Below are positions 1 to 11,136 of a stretch of DNA of 64,000 nt, piece after piece. The notes under the pieces were generated by a model. That model did no database searches. It worked only from the letters and a program-made list of their open reading frames with translations, and had not been told where the DNA came from. The DNA is from Centroberyx gerrardi. Taxonomy: Eukaryota; Chordata; Actinopteri; Beryciformes; Berycidae. Location: positions 17,691,381 through 17,755,380 of the forward strand of contig NC_136019.1 in the NCBI RefSeq assembly GCF_048128805.1, given 5' to 3'. Positions within the stretch are counted from its first letter, which is position 1, and each line of letters starts with the position of its first letter. Made by a program: the position numbers and the translations under genes.

Positions 1-223
1 TCAATGGGCCTTACTTTGATGAAGCATTTTCCTCTTTCTAGTGTTATGCCTTATCTTCCCTCACCTTCATTTTTGGGTGTGCAGTTGATTCTGTATTAAA
101 TGTTCTATGGTTTAAAAGGTGCTGGAATAAATTCAAGTCATGATTATGCTACTAAAGATGTTTGTTACTCTGACAAACTCAGCTACGTGAGATGTGTGTG
201 ATTGTGTGTACTCTTATTTACAG
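1..223 (+). other. Intron 5 (3' part) of the left-most receptor copy, with an inserted repeat remnant
   Basis: This non-coding stretch precedes the last exon of a receptor gene whose other exons lie outside the window. Positions 1-100 match the sequence at about 16,664-16,760 in intron 5 of gene 3, so both copies carry the same insertion. The intron ends in the pyrimidine-rich acceptor shared by all copies (cttatttacag). Confidence 0.7.
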
Positions 224-346
224 AATCTGGACTCAGATGAGCTGAAGTACGCAGCGCTGAGTTTCCATCCAAAGCCAAAGAGAAGCAGGAGGCCCGCATC
301 AGAGAAAGAGGTGGAACCTAATGTTGTGTATGCTGCCACCAGATAG
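224..346 (+). CDS. Receptor gene 0, last exon only (cytoplasmic ITIM tail)
   Basis: This is the terminal coding exon (exon 6) of a receptor cut by the window edge. It reads 40 codons and a TAG stop in the same phase as the other nine copies. It contains the ITIM LKYAAL and the C-terminal tyrosine motif NVVYAATR. In the family an ITIM, once phosphorylated, recruits SHP-type phosphatases and inhibits cell activation; that is general ITIM knowledge, not shown here. A poly(A) signal AATAAA lies at 435-440. Whether the rest of the gene is intact cannot be seen. Confidence 0.85.
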   Translation, partial: NLDSDELKYAALSFHPKPKRSRRPASEKEVEPNVVYAATR

Positions 347-559
347 GACCATGAAGACACTGGAAATGCAACTCAGTGTGGAACTGATGCTTTGTTGCAC
401 TATTCTTGTTTATTGTCACTGGGGAATTTTTTTTAATAAAGATCCAATGTTAATGCAAAATTTACATCCTCTTGCTAGTGCTGAGGTTTGATCCTCACCT
501 GTTTCTTAATTTTTCTCTCTATCACTTTGCCGAAACCAATCTTCCTCTTATTTTGCCTA

Positions 560-1510
560 CCTTAGATCTCAATCTGCAAAATAATGTGATTGATGTGTGA
601 CAGAGGAGGGGCCAGTATCACTGTCCAAATTCCCTTACTGAGAGAGTTAGATGGGCGTCTGCAGCAGGGGAGGAGCAAGTTAGGTAGACATCACTTCTTT
701 GACAGGAAGAGACAGCACAGTGTGGCAAGAGATCAACTGAGGTGAAAACCATGAGGCCTGTCATGTCAAAGCTTTGTAACGGGTCAAAGGAAGCACTGAA
801 TACTGACGTACTTGCTTCTGTCATGTAAAGAAAATATGGTCGGCCTCTACATTTGTGTTGAAGTTCTGACATCAGTGTGTAAATAGTATTCTGTAGCGTT
901 TGTATCTGTTATTGGATATTTTCACTTCTGATACAGCCTATATGTCTTTGGTCTATACTGGTAAGTCAAATGTGTGAATGAAAAATACAAAGATACAGCA
1001 GCATTTCAGTTTTCTATCCTGAGTGTGTTTGGATGCACATGTGGACATGCAACAAGTCTTTATGGCCCTCTGCCATTTTCCACTGCAGTGACAAACAGCA
1101 CTGTCTATCTGAGCCAGCAAGGTCTCAACCACAGGAAGACTGGCTTTCAGCTCTCTGAATTGTAACCACACACACAACAACAAAAGCCTCACTGTTTCCA
1201 CAGAACAACAATGATACTACTTTATCAAAGAGAATTTCTTTGCTTATAAGATGTGCAGATCATGTTTGTGTTGTATTTGTTGAGATTCAAATGATGGAAA
1301 TGTTGTTCCCTTTATCACAGGCCAAACCAAACATTTCACACCTCACTTCGCTCTCTTGTCTAAACATGGTGCATCAGCTGCCGCTTTCAAATTTGCAGCA
1401 AAGATGCCTGATGCAACCCAACATTTCTATAGGCAGATATGAAAGGGTTACACTGTTAAAATGAGATGTCATACACATGTTCAACTCAACAGAAAATGAC
1501 TTCATGACTC
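560..1510. other. Conserved downstream block of the array unit (copy after gene 0)
   Basis: The same block follows every receptor gene. Its best conserved part (about 585-780) is nearly identical in all copies and better conserved than the introns. It holds a GGAAG (ETS-like) site beside TGTGG (RUNX-like). Further on come a perfect splice-donor consensus (ctg/gtaagt, about 960) and an acceptor (ccactgcag, about 1,088) before a short open stretch that ends at 1,165. I recognise no protein. It may be a conserved regulatory element, a degraded exon set of a lost gene, or an unannotated transcript. Confidence 0.45.
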
Positions 1511-1524
1511 CACAATTTTCTGCC

Positions 1525-3176
1525 ACCAACTGTCACCTCACTCTATCAGCCACCCCAAGTATCAGCACCCTGCTGAGAGGCAGGACCACTGCTATCGCAC
1601 TCAGACTCACTTGTCCTTCAAGCAGACTAGGGCCCCAAAGACTAACTGCCGCCCCCTGAAGCCTATAAAGGTCGTGATGCCAGGAACTGAAGGTCTAGGT
1701 CGGCTGTTGTAGAGCCCTGCACGGGCCTCAAATATAGGCCCGAGCCCGATGTATTTTTTGTTTTGTTTTTTACATATAAACCTAATATGTTTGATCAATT
1801 TCGAATAGCCTATTAAATCAACACCATACAAAACACTTCCAAAGCATTGCCAGTATTAAATGTGTCAGTTCTGGCCAAGCGCAAAGTAGGCTACCATAAA
1901 GCCGGATCAGAGCCGCAACTCTGGAGATACACAACACTTCTATTTTTGACGGACTACTACACATCCATCTGTTCTGTATTTTAGCCATATAAATGTATAT
2001 AAATGCCAATAGTTTGCTTATTGTAGTCATTTATCACCATGTCAGTTAACAAAATAGAGGATAGATGAACCAATGTCACTTAAATAAATGTTGGACATGA
2101 GGTTATCCACGGATAGCTGCTGAGAAGCTTCTATTTGGCAACAGTACACCTACACTCAAAAAAAGTGACGTAAGTACTCCTCTATGGTACATTAATGTTC
2201 CTCACAGTACAACGTGAGTTGTTTATAGAACAATAAGAAAAACTAGATAACTGTGTTCTCTTACCCATAGCCTAGGTAAAAACCTAGATAAGCGCAACAG
2301 AACGGGCTGACCGTAACGGAGCTGGTGTAGCAGCTTGGATACGCAAACGGAACGCATGCTGTGTACGATGATCAAAAGCTTCACCAAAGAACATGGCTAA
2401 AGTCCATTTTCTCAAGAACATTCCAAGAACAGTAATGTGCTTGCTTGGAAGCGACGACAGGGCATGTGTGTGTGCACCAGGCAGACTGTGTGTGTATGTG
2501 ATAGGCTAAAACGTTTTTTGTTTTAGAATTAATTTTTATTTATTTTCTTAAATTAATATTTTCTTTGATTGATATTTGCCTATTTATTTCAAGTCCCAAG
2601 CCAAAGAAAAAAAAAAAAAACAGGCCCGGCCCGACCTGAGCCCGAGCTAGTGATGTGAAAATCGGCCCGAAGCCCGGTCCGAAACGGTTTGTCGGAATGC
2701 AGGGCTCTAGGCTGTTGGTCACTTTTCCCAGCAGCAGCTCAGTTACTGGGCAACTCACACCTCTGACCCTGGGTTACAAGTTTCAATTCTGATGCCAGCC
2801 CCCAGTCTTCACATGGGTCAAAATGACCATGGTGAACAACCTGGAAAAAGCTCAGGCCCTAAACCAGGAGTTATCCACCCTCTTGGTAAAAGTGGCTATT
2901 GAACCTGTGGACCCCCTGATACAACCTGGGGTGTTGTATTCCACTTATTTTCTCATCAAAACGAAAGACGGTTGTTTTCACCCAGTTCTGAATTTAAAGG
3001 GGTTCTTAAAAGTTACACTGTTGCACATTTTCAGCACAGCAGACGTTCTTCTGCCGGTTGCCCAAGAACATTAGTTCATGTCTATCAGCTTGAAGAATGC
3101 CTATTTTCATGTTCCCATTGCACATCACTACACACAGTTTCTTCATTTTGCCTTCCAAGTCTGACATTTTCAGTTT
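1525..3176 (+). mobile_element. DIRS-type retroelement relic (reverse transcriptase part), split by a hAT element
   Basis: A broken fossil of a tyrosine-recombinase (DIRS-type) retrotransposon. The translated part from about 2,823 has the DIRS-type reverse transcriptase signature (lysine-rich xKKDGGFHPVLNLKGL followed by a variant of the DLKEAYFHVPIAPH region, seen best in sister copies). Several breaks. The same relic recurs in other units, so it was in the ancestral unit before the array expanded. A hAT element (1710-2709) sits inside it. It ends in an A-run at about 3,179-3,203. Confidence 0.6.
1710..2709. mobile_element. Non-autonomous hAT element, 1,000 bp, with 8-bp target duplication
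   Basis: The ends are inverted repeats TAGAGCCCTGCA and TGCAGGGCTCTA. They are flanked by a perfect 8-bp direct duplication GGCTGTTG at 1702-1709 and 2710-2717, the TSD length of hAT transposons. Sister units carry the empty site. No transposase ORF is present, so this is a deletion derivative or MITE-like copy mobilised in trans. Confidence 0.9.
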
Positions 3177-3239
3177 AAGAAAAAAAAAAAAAAAAAAAAA
3201 AAAGACCCACACACCGCGTTTGTGTTCCCAAGCAAGATA

Positions 3240-3630
3240 TTTTTTTTATTCTTACATGCTGTGATAGTGATTGATTTCATACCAACATAACATGATTAAA
3301 AAAAAGAAGTTGACTGATAAAATAACTACAGGTAATAACAATAATAATAATGACAACGTAAATCAATTAGGACAAAACAATACAACTGTAACAAACAAAA
3401 AGATGAGGACGTCGGCAATACAGTTTCTCCTGTAAGCATTGGAGGGAAACTCAACGCATTCAGCCTCAGGCAGCGTGCGGCGACACAATCGGACGATGAT
3501 CCTGTCAGAAAGTAAAAACCTGAAAAAAGCAAATCACACAAGTCAACTGTCTGCAACTGCAGATACAAGTCATCTTGAGTTCTGTAGCTTGTCTAGTTCT
3601 TCAGTCATAGAAAGACCAGACTCAGATTTA
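3240..3630 (-). pseudogene. Copy of the rbm14b-like terminal 3'-UTR exon and acceptor (unit 1)
   Basis: This segment aligns with 54,100-54,660 at the right-hand rbm14b-like gene, in the same (minus) orientation. It includes the intron acceptor (on the minus strand TTTTTTCAG/G, exon side starting at 3519) and an AATAAA on the minus strand just below 3,260. It is non-coding. It is a passenger of array duplication lying just upstream of receptor gene 1. Confidence 0.7.
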
Positions 3631-3899
3631 AAGTTATATTTCCTAGCAGCTCTGAACTGTCCTGTGAGTTCATTTTTAAAGCAGAGATCAACAAAAGTTT
3701 AGGTTGTCTTCCCTGTTGTGCTGAGAATCGATTTGACAGGCTTCGATGTTCCATTTTTGGTCACATGTTGGAACATGAGCAAGAATTATCAATTAACATG
3801 GGCTGATGCATAACTTTGTCTTGTACTATAAACTTTATAATTCACTCTTTGAGACTATGATGAACCCAATTATTCAAAAGCATTCATGTGGCCGGTGTA

Positions 3900-4005
3900 A
3901 GCGAACAAATAAACAGAATAAAACGCCCCGCCTCTTTCCATTGAAACCGCCTCACTGGAGCTCAGTTATATTAAGAGCCATTGCAGTGATACAGTCATAT
4001 GCACA
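3900..4005 (+). promoter_or_regulatory. Core promoter region of receptor gene 1
   Basis: This block of about 105 bp is nearly identical upstream of all nine receptor starts. It has an AT-rich ATAAAAC box, a GC box (CCCCGCC), a CCATTGAAAC element and a second TATA-like ATATTAAG about 40 bp before the ATG. The ATAAAAC box is the better TATA candidate because it leaves room for a 5' UTR of about 60 bp. Confidence 0.5.
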
Positions 4006-5848
4006 ATGATGAGCTATACCTTGGTAACAGCTTTACTTCTCTGCAACCTGAGTAAGTACTGGTATTATATTATTCTCAACACTAACTGCATCACTAACTT
4101 CTCATCAATACAGTAACCCACCAGAACTGAAACTTAATAACTTATCAATCTAGGATTAAATCACTTGTTTTCTCTGGTGTTTGTTTCAGGCTGGATCCCT
4201 GTCTCGGTTTCTGAGTCTCAGACTGTGGAGGTCCAGCCTGGTGGAGAAGTCACGTTGATGTGCACCAACATTTCCAGTTATCGCACTTTCTCAGCCTGGT
4301 TCAGACTGGTCAACAGATCCAAGCCCTGCTGCATCTCCTCTCTGTATGGCTCTGATGGCAACCCTTGGTTCTGTGATGGTTTTCAAAATGGCAAATTTGA
4401 AATGAGATCCAACATCTCCACTCTCTTTCTCAAAATCAAGCAAGTGGGTTTATCTGACTTTGGACTTTATTTCTGTGGGTTTTACATAGATGGCCACACA
4501 GTCATTGTCAATGCAACATTTTTAAAGGTTCAAGGTAAGATTATTTTAAAGTCTTGTCTGTATTTTGGTTCCCATTTGTGACTATAATGTCTTTCTCATG
4601 ATACTTATATCTGAAATGTATCCTCACAGTAACCTCAAAACAACATAAAGACAAACATATGTGGTCTATTTAAATATTGTCAAAATAGGATTATATGTTA
4701 TACTGTTTAAATAAAATCAAGATGAAGTCGTATCGTCATGTTTTTTAAAGGCAATGGCGAATTTGATGACAAAGTGGATGGCATGTCTGAAAGTAAGATT
4801 CTCCCTCTCTCTCATAAAGATTTCTTTCATTGTGCAGATTGATATTTTGTCAATTGTTTGAATGTAAAACAGCTTATCTGTACTCAGTTTTGTCCATTTT
4901 AGCATTAGCCAGGTCTAAAACCACTAGAGGAGAGTTCAGAGAGTCTAATTTAATAATCTTTAATTCTTGTAGAAAAGCCTGATGGAATAACAAGTCTGGC
5001 TTCTGTGATCCTGGGTGGTGTGACTGTTTTCCTCATTATGGTCATCGTCGGTCTGGTTCTCAAAATCAGGCAACTTCAGACAGGTACTTTCTGAGAGATA
5101 TCTTGTTTTTTTTGTGATCAAGTTTTTATTTCATTTCTTTACTGGGTGTAACGATAATAAATCATATACACATACCCACATGTATCACATACATATGTGT
5201 CCATAGATTACATCTCCATAACACATTGTTGCTGACAGTGCTGTTCAAGAGAAAACAAAAAGATAAATTATTTTACCGTTACCACCCACATTCCCCATCT
5301 TTCCCCTCTCCTGCCCTCCCCACCCTAACCTACTACTCTGTCCCACCTTTCCATTCCTTCCCCTCCCCCATGCTGGCTTCTGAGAGCTATCTTTTATATT
5401 TTGTTGCACATTCTCTTTAAGTTGTGTCAATATGATGGACAAATCCAAAACTTCCTGCTGCACCAAATGCATTGAAAACAGCAATGTTTGTGGACAATGA
5501 TAATTAACTGACTGGACTGATTTTCCCTGTTATTTAGCTGCTGAAGAAGAACTGCAGCCACAAAGAAGCGAGGTGAATCCAATATTGAGATTTGTTTTTA
5601 AATGTTCTGTGGTTTAAAAGGTGCTGGAATCACTTCAAGTCATGATTATGCTACTAAAAATGTTTGTTTCTCTGACAAACTCAGCTATGTGAGATGTGTG
5701 TGATTGTGTGTACTCTTATTTACAGAATCTGGATTCAGATGAGCTGAAGTACGCAGCGCTGAGTTTCCATCCAAAACCAAAGAGAAGCAGGAGGCCCGCA
5801 TCAGAGAAAGAGGTGGAACCTAATGTTGTGTGTGCTGCCACCAGATAG
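4006..5848 (+). CDS. Receptor gene 1: single-V-domain transmembrane receptor with ITIM
   Basis: Six exons: 4006-4051, 4190-4534, 4751-4792, 4973-5083, 5538-5572, 5726-5848; 702 nt, 233 aa, all GT/AG. Residues 1-16 ([16 protein letters not shown]) are a signal peptide; 17-130 a V-type Ig domain with Cys40, Trp52, Cys111 and an extra Cys62-Cys63 pair plus Cys77; 131-145 an acidic stalk without cysteine; about 153-174 the membrane helix; the tail holds the ITIM LKYAAL (Tyr202). There is no J-like motif after the domain, unlike classic NITRs. Odd points: the usual C-terminal tyrosine is a cysteine (NVVCAATR), and DSG before the second core Cys is DFG. Intron 4 holds a retroposed fragment and the 3' UTR an L2-like tail; AATAAA lies at 6106-6111. 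Function as an inhibitory immune receptor is inferred from architecture. Confidence 0.88.
5105..5377 (-). mobile_element. Retroposed 3'-UTR-like fragment in intron 4 of gene 1
   Basis: On the minus strand the insert ends in AATAAA, about 15 nt and then an A-run. It is flanked by a 16-bp near-perfect direct duplication (TTCTGAGAGNTATCTT at 5089-5104 and 5378-5393). This is the hallmark of LINE-driven insertion of an mRNA 3' end. Sister genes have the uninterrupted site. The source transcript is not recognised; a 3' piece of a LINE is the alternative. Confidence 0.65.
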
Positions 5849-5902
5849 GACCATGAAGACACTAGAAATGCAACTCAGGGTGGAACTGATGCTTTGTTGT
5901 AC

Positions 5903-6082
5903 TATTCTTGTTTTATTTTATTTTTTTTATTTTTTATTTTTTATTCTGTGTGCTTTTGCCTGCTTGCTTTTATTGTTTTTATCATTTGTTTCTTGTGCTT
6001 TTGCCTGTGTACTCTGTAAAGCACTTTGGGTTGCCTTTGGGTATGAAATGTGCTATATAAATAAATTTGCCTTGCCTTGCCT
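5903..6082 (+). mobile_element. L2-like 3' tail (SINE/LINE end) in the 3' UTR of gene 1
   Basis: The text TGTAAAGCACTTTGGGTTGCC followed by GTGCTATATAAATAAA and a CCTTG repeat is the familiar 3' end of fish L2-clade LINEs and the SINEs that use it. It splits the conserved 3' UTR between cttgttttatt and attgtcactgg. The gene's poly(A) signal lies after it, so the mRNA 3' UTR would contain it. Confidence 0.7.
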
Positions 6083-6121
6083 ATTGTCACTGGGAAAAAA
6101 GTTGCAATAAACATCAAATGT

Positions 6122-6345
6122 TAAGTTCTGAATTTAAAGGGGCTCACTGTGTTCTTAAAAGCTGTAACGTTCTACATGTTCAGCACAGCAGACGTTCCTC
6201 AGGCGGTTGCTCAAGAACATTAGTTCACGTCTATCAGCTTGAAGAATGCCTATTTTCATGTTCCCATTGCACCTCACTACAGACAGTTTCTTTGTTTTGC
6301 CTTCCAAGTCTGACATTTTCAGTTTAAGAAAAAAGAAAGAAAAAA
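6122..6345 (+). mobile_element. Short DIRS-type relic (unit 2)
   Basis: About 220 bp corresponding to the reverse transcriptase part seen at 2,990-3,176 and 18,520-18,720. A broken fossil, shared by descent with the other array units. Confidence 0.5.
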
Positions 6346-6374
6346 AGAAAAGAAAATCCGCACACTGCATTTAT

Positions 6375-6835
6375 GTTCCAAACATGATTTCTTTTGTATT
6401 CTTACATACTGTGAGCATGACAGTGATTGATTTCATACCAACATAACATGATTAAAAAAAAAAGTTGACTGATAAAATAACTACAGGTAATAACAATAAT
6501 AATAATGACAAAGTAAAACAATTAGGGCAAAACAATACAAGTGTAACAACTGCAACAAAATTTAAAAAAAAAACAGATGAGGACGTCGGCAATACAGTTT
6601 CTCCTGTAAGCATTGGAGGGAAACTCAACGCATTCAGCCACAGACAGCGTGCGGCAACAATGATCCTGTCAGATAGTTAAAACCTGGAAAAAAAGCAAAT
6701 CACACAAGTCAGCTGTCTGCTACTGCAGATACAAGTCACATTGTTCCATCTTAACCACCCAGATGTTGACGGTTATCTTGAGTTCTGTAGCTTGTCTAGT
6801 TCTTCAGTCATAGAAAGACCAGACTCAGATTTAAA
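6375..6835 (-). pseudogene. Copy of the rbm14b-like terminal exon and acceptor (unit 2)
   Basis: Homologous to 54,100-54,660 and to the unit 1 copy. The minus-strand acceptor (TTTTTTTCCAG/G, exon side at 6683) is retained. The minus-strand AATAAA of unit 1 is changed to AATACA here. It lies about 300 bp upstream of receptor gene 2. Confidence 0.7.
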
Positions 6836-7013
6836 GTTATATTTCCTAGCAGCTCTGAACTGTCCTGTGAGTTCATTTTTAAAGCAGAGATCAACAAAAC
6901 ATCAAATAACATGGGCTCAACAATAACTTTGTCTTGTACTATGAACTTTATACTTCAGTCCTTCAGGCTATGATGAACACAAGTATACAAACACATTCAT
7001 GTGACCAGTGTAA

Positions 7014-7118
7014 GCGAACAAATAAACAGCATAAAACGCCCCGCCTCTTTCCATTGAAACCGCCTCACTGGAGCTCAGTTATATTAAGAGCCATTGCAGT
7101 GATACGGTCATATGCACA
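7014..7118 (+). promoter_or_regulatory. Core promoter region of receptor gene 2
   Basis: Same conserved block as at gene 1: ATAAAAC box, CCCCGCC, CCATTGAAACC and ATATTAAG, directly before the double ATG. Confidence 0.5.
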
Positions 7119-8649
7119 ATGATGAGCTATACCTTGGTAACAGCTTTACTTCTCTGCAACCTGAGTAAGTACTAATATTAAATTACTCTCAACACTAACT
7201 GCATCACTAACTTCTCATCAATACAGTAAACCACCGGAACTGAAACTTATAAATAATTAATAACTTATCAACCTAGGATTAAATCACTTGTTCTCTCTGG
7301 TGTTTGTTTCAGGCTGGATCCCTGTCTCGGTTTCTGAGTCTCAGACTGTGGAGGTCCAGCCTGGTGAAGAAGTCACGTTGATGTGCACCAACATTTCCAG
7401 TTATTCAGTTTGGTTCAGACTGGTCAGCAGATCCAAACCCTGCTGCATCTCCTCTATGTACGACTCTGATGAAACTGCTTGGTTCTGTGATGGTTTCCAA
7501 AATGGCAAATTTGAAATGAGATCCAACGTCTCCACTCTCTTTCTCAAAATCAAGCAAGTGGATTTATCTGACTCTGGATTTTATTTCTGTGGGTTTTACA
7601 TAGACGGACACACAGTCATTGTCAATGAAACTTATTTAAACATTAAAGGTAAGATCATCCTAAAGTCTTGTCTGTCCTTTGGTTCCCATTCATGACTGGT
7701 ATGTCTTTGTCATGATACTTCTATCTCAAAATCCTCACAGTAACCTCAAACACACCACAACATCATTATTTAATCATTGTCAAAATAGGATTATATGTTA
7801 TACAGTCAAACTAAAATCAAGATGAAGTTTTATCGTCATGTTTTTTAAAGGCAATAGCGAATTTGAGGACAAAGTGGATGACAAGTCTAAAAGTAATATT
7901 CTCCCTCTCTCTCATAAAGATTTATTTCATTGTGCAGGTTGATATTTTGTCAATTGTTTGAATGTAAAACAGCTTATCTCAAGTCAGTTTTGTCCATTTT
8001 AGCATTAGCCAGGTCTAAAACCACTAAAGCAGAGTTCAGAGAGTCTATTTTAATAATCCTTAATTCTTGTAGAAAAGCTTGATGGAATAACAAGCCTGGC
8101 TTCTGTGATCCTGGGTGGTGTGACTGTTTTCCTCGTTATGGTCATCGTCGGTCTGGTTCTCAAAATCAGGCAACTTCAGACAGGTACTTTCTGAGAGCTA
8201 TATGTCATATTTTATTACACATATATTTCTCTTTTAATTTGTGTCAATATGATGGACAGATCCAAAACTTCTGCTGCATCAAAATGCAATGACAACAGTG
8301 ATGTTTTTGGTCAATGATTTGATCAATTAACTGACTATATTGATTCTGTCTGTTATTTAGCTGCTGAAGAAGAACTGCAGCCACAAAGAAGCGAGGTGAA
8401 TCCAATTTTAAGATTGAATTTTAAATGTTCTATGCTTTAAAATGTGCTGGAATTACTTCAAGTCATTTGTCTCTGACAAACTCAGCTATGTGAGATGTGT
8501 GTGATTGTGTGTACTCTTATTTACAGAATCTGGATTCAGATGAGCTGAAGTACGCAGCGCTGAGTTTCCATCCAAAACCAAAGAGAAGCAGGAGGCCCGC
8601 ATCAGAGAAAGAGGTGGAACCTAATGTTGTGTATGCTGCCACCAGATAG
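7119..8649 (+). CDS. Receptor gene 2: single-V-domain receptor with ITIM
   Basis: Exons 7119-7164, 7313-7648, 7851-7892, 8073-8183, 8361-8395, 8527-8649; 693 nt, 230 aa. The Ig exon is three codons shorter than in its sisters, in the loop before the core tryptophan (SSYSVWF). Core cysteines, the CC pair and the FCDGF cysteine are present. The stalk ([14 protein letters not shown]) has no cysteine. The exon 3 donor is gtaata instead of gtaaga. The tail has the ITIM LKYAAL and NVVYAATR. The usual poly(A) hexamer is changed to AATAGA near 8,733. No break is visible, so I read it as functional. Confidence 0.88.
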
Positions 8650-8889
8650 GACCATGAAGACACTGGAAATGCAACTCAGTGTGGAACTGATGCTTTGTTG
8701 TACTATTCTTGTTTTGTCACTGGAAAAAAATTTAATAGAGATCCAATGTCTATGCAAGTTTCTACTTCCTCTTGCTAGCGTTGAGGTTTGATTCTCACTT
8801 GTTCCTTTATCTTTTTCTCTCACTCTGTCAAAAGCAAATCTTCCTTTAATTTTGCCTACCTTCGATCTCAAACTGAAAGCAAAAGAATA

Positions 8890-9740
8890 TGATTGATGTG
8901 TGACAGAGGAGGGGCCAGTATCTCTGTCCAAATTCCCTTATAGAGAGAGTTAGATGGGCGTCTGCAGCAGGGGAGGAGCAAGTTAGGTAGACATCACTTC
9001 TTTGACAGGAAGAGACAGCACAGTGTGGCCTGAGAGGAAAGCAGCAAATGCTGATATACTTGTTTCTGTCATGTAAACAAAATATCATCTGCCTCTAAGC
9101 TTGTATAGAAGTTCTCACATCAATGTAGAAATGGTATTCTTTGGCATTTCTATATTTTATTGGATATTTTCACTTCTAATATAGCCTTATGTGTCCTTGG
9201 TCTATACTGGTAAGTCAAATGTGTGAATAAAAAATACAAAGATACAGCAGCATTTCAGTTTTCTATCCTGGGTGTGTTTGGATGCACATGTGGACATGCA
9301 ACTAGTCTTTACGCCCTCTGTCATTTCCACTGCAGTGACAAACAGCACTGACTATCTGAGCCAGCAAGGTCTCAACCACAGGAAGACTGGTCAACACACA
9401 CAATTGGCCTCTCTGTTTCCACAGAACAACAATGATACTACTTGATCAAAGACATTTTCTTTGCCTTTAAAATGTGCATATCATGTTTTAGTTGTATTTG
9501 TCGAGATGCAATCAGTTAGCATCATGTCAACTATGTATCCATCTCTTTTCAAACAACGTTGTTCCATTCATCTCATCTCAGACCAAACCAAACACTTCAC
9601 ACAGGCTCACTTCACTCTCTTGTCTAAACATTATGCATCAGCTTCTGCTTTCAGATTTGCAGCAAACATCCCTGACGCACCCCAACACTTCTACAACCAG
9701 ATACGAAAGGCTTACCTTGTGAAAAAGAGATGTCATACAC
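8890..9740. other. Conserved downstream block (after gene 2)
   Basis: Same block as at 560-1510. The 9,440-9,740 part is almost identical to 23,670-23,970 after gene 4, which marks a recent exchange or duplication between those units. The ETS/RUNX-like core and the splice-donor consensus near 9,212 are kept. Confidence 0.45.
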
Positions 9741-9754
9741 TGTTGGACCTGAGT

Positions 9755-11136
9755 CAAGGGCGTAGAATTGGGTAGGGACGTTAGGGACGTGTCCCTACCA
9801 ATATCAAGCGACTCTGAAATGTCCCTAGCAATTATTTTGATTGACAATAAACGTTGTTTTGTCCGTCAGTGTCTAGTCAATGTTAACAGATCGCGTTCTC
9901 TACTACGAGTCCCGCTGCATTGGTGTAGTGCATTGGTGTCCCGTGTCGGCATAGCAACGGACGCTGTAACGGAACTTTAGTATAACAGCTGTTTTAGAAT
10001 GTTATTGCGTCACCCGGATAAAAATTGGCGTGACACCGCCTCCCTAACCCCCCAAAAAAATCGCTGATTGGCTTTGCCATTTCTTGCTAACGTATGAAAT
10101 GTTGTGGGCAAGAAGAGCCAAAGCTCCGCCTACCGGCGAGCATGCGAGTGAAGACTCCATCCTATTTTATATTAGTAACAGTTGTGTTTAGCCATTAAAG
10201 TTAGTTTATTTAAGTACCGTGTCGCGTGCGTCTGTGTCGAGTGACGACCGTAAGTAGCCTACATGTCACAAGTGAGATTGAACAATGCTGCTGTGTGCCA
10301 CACTGGACAACACTGATGTAAAACAAATATGCCAACAGTTCATTTCTGTTAATGACAGGCGTAGGCATGTGTTTGGCTCCTTCAAATAAGAGCAAGGCAG
10401 TGGACACTCAGCTGTTTGTATGTAAGGTTTGGATATAGTTTACAATATCTTATTATTATTATTATTATTATTATTTTAAATGTAAATACAGATTGTTGGT
10501 TTGAATAGGCAACAGTACTACAGTACCTGCCTTAAAACAAAATGTGCTCTTCAAAGTCCCATTCAGCTGGCAAATTTGAGTAAAGGATTCATTAATGTGC
10601 TACACCCCTGTGTCTGTGTGTCTGTTAATGAGTGTATTGGCTACCATAACTATCTAGATCAGTGGTTCTCAACGTGGGGTCCGGGGACCACCAGCGGTCC
10701 TTGAGGGGGTTCCAGGGGGTCCCCAGCAAATTGATGAATTGTTAAACTTCAGCATTATTTAATTTACAAATAGTTAACACAATTACAGAATGTAGAAGAA
10801 TGACTGTTTTGATCTTAGTTTCACTGTTATCTCTCTACCTACAATACAGACAGTCATGGGATTCTGGATCAAAATCATATCTAACAATAAAAGTATTCTC
10901 AGATTTGGGGCTGAGAGACAAAATCTCATCAAATGGGGGTCCATGGCTCTAATGTGGACTAAACTAGGGGTCCTCGATATGAAAAAGGTTGAGAATCACT
11001 GATCTAGATGACATGAAATGGCGGTCAGAAGTCTATCATAAATGCAAAACGCCTCAGCTTCCAGTGGGGGTTACATCCCCTCCGGACCTCCCCCATTTGT
11101 GTCCCTACCAATGTCAAAATCAAACCTACGCCCTTG
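9755..11136. mobile_element. Non-autonomous hAT element, 1,382 bp, in the L2 LINE
   Basis: TIRs CAAGGGCGTAG and CTACGCCCTTG are flanked by the 8-bp duplication ACCTGAGT (9747-9754 and 11137-11144). The uninterrupted LINE site is seen at about 23,978. No transposase is seen. A second hAT (10660-11001) and an ATT microsatellite (about 10,450-10,475) lie inside. Confidence 0.9.
10660..11001. mobile_element. hAT MITE, 342 bp, nested in the 1,382-bp hAT
   Basis: TIRs CAGTGGTTCTCAA and TTGAGAATCACTG are flanked by the perfect 8-bp duplication ATCTAGAT (10652-10659 and 11002-11009). These ends are typical of a widespread vertebrate hAT MITE group. Confidence 0.93.

Noticed and set aside
618-872. 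Minus-strand open frames (SSCQRSDVYLTCSSPAADAHLTL...) present after every receptor
   Set aside because: They are open because the underlying block is nearly invariant in DNA. No start context, splice pattern or domain supports a protein.
4165-4581. Reading the Ig exon open frames as one-exon proteins starting upstream of the acceptor
   Set aside because: The frame starts lie in intron 1. The TTTCAG acceptor, exon 1 signal peptide and matching phases show the true structure.
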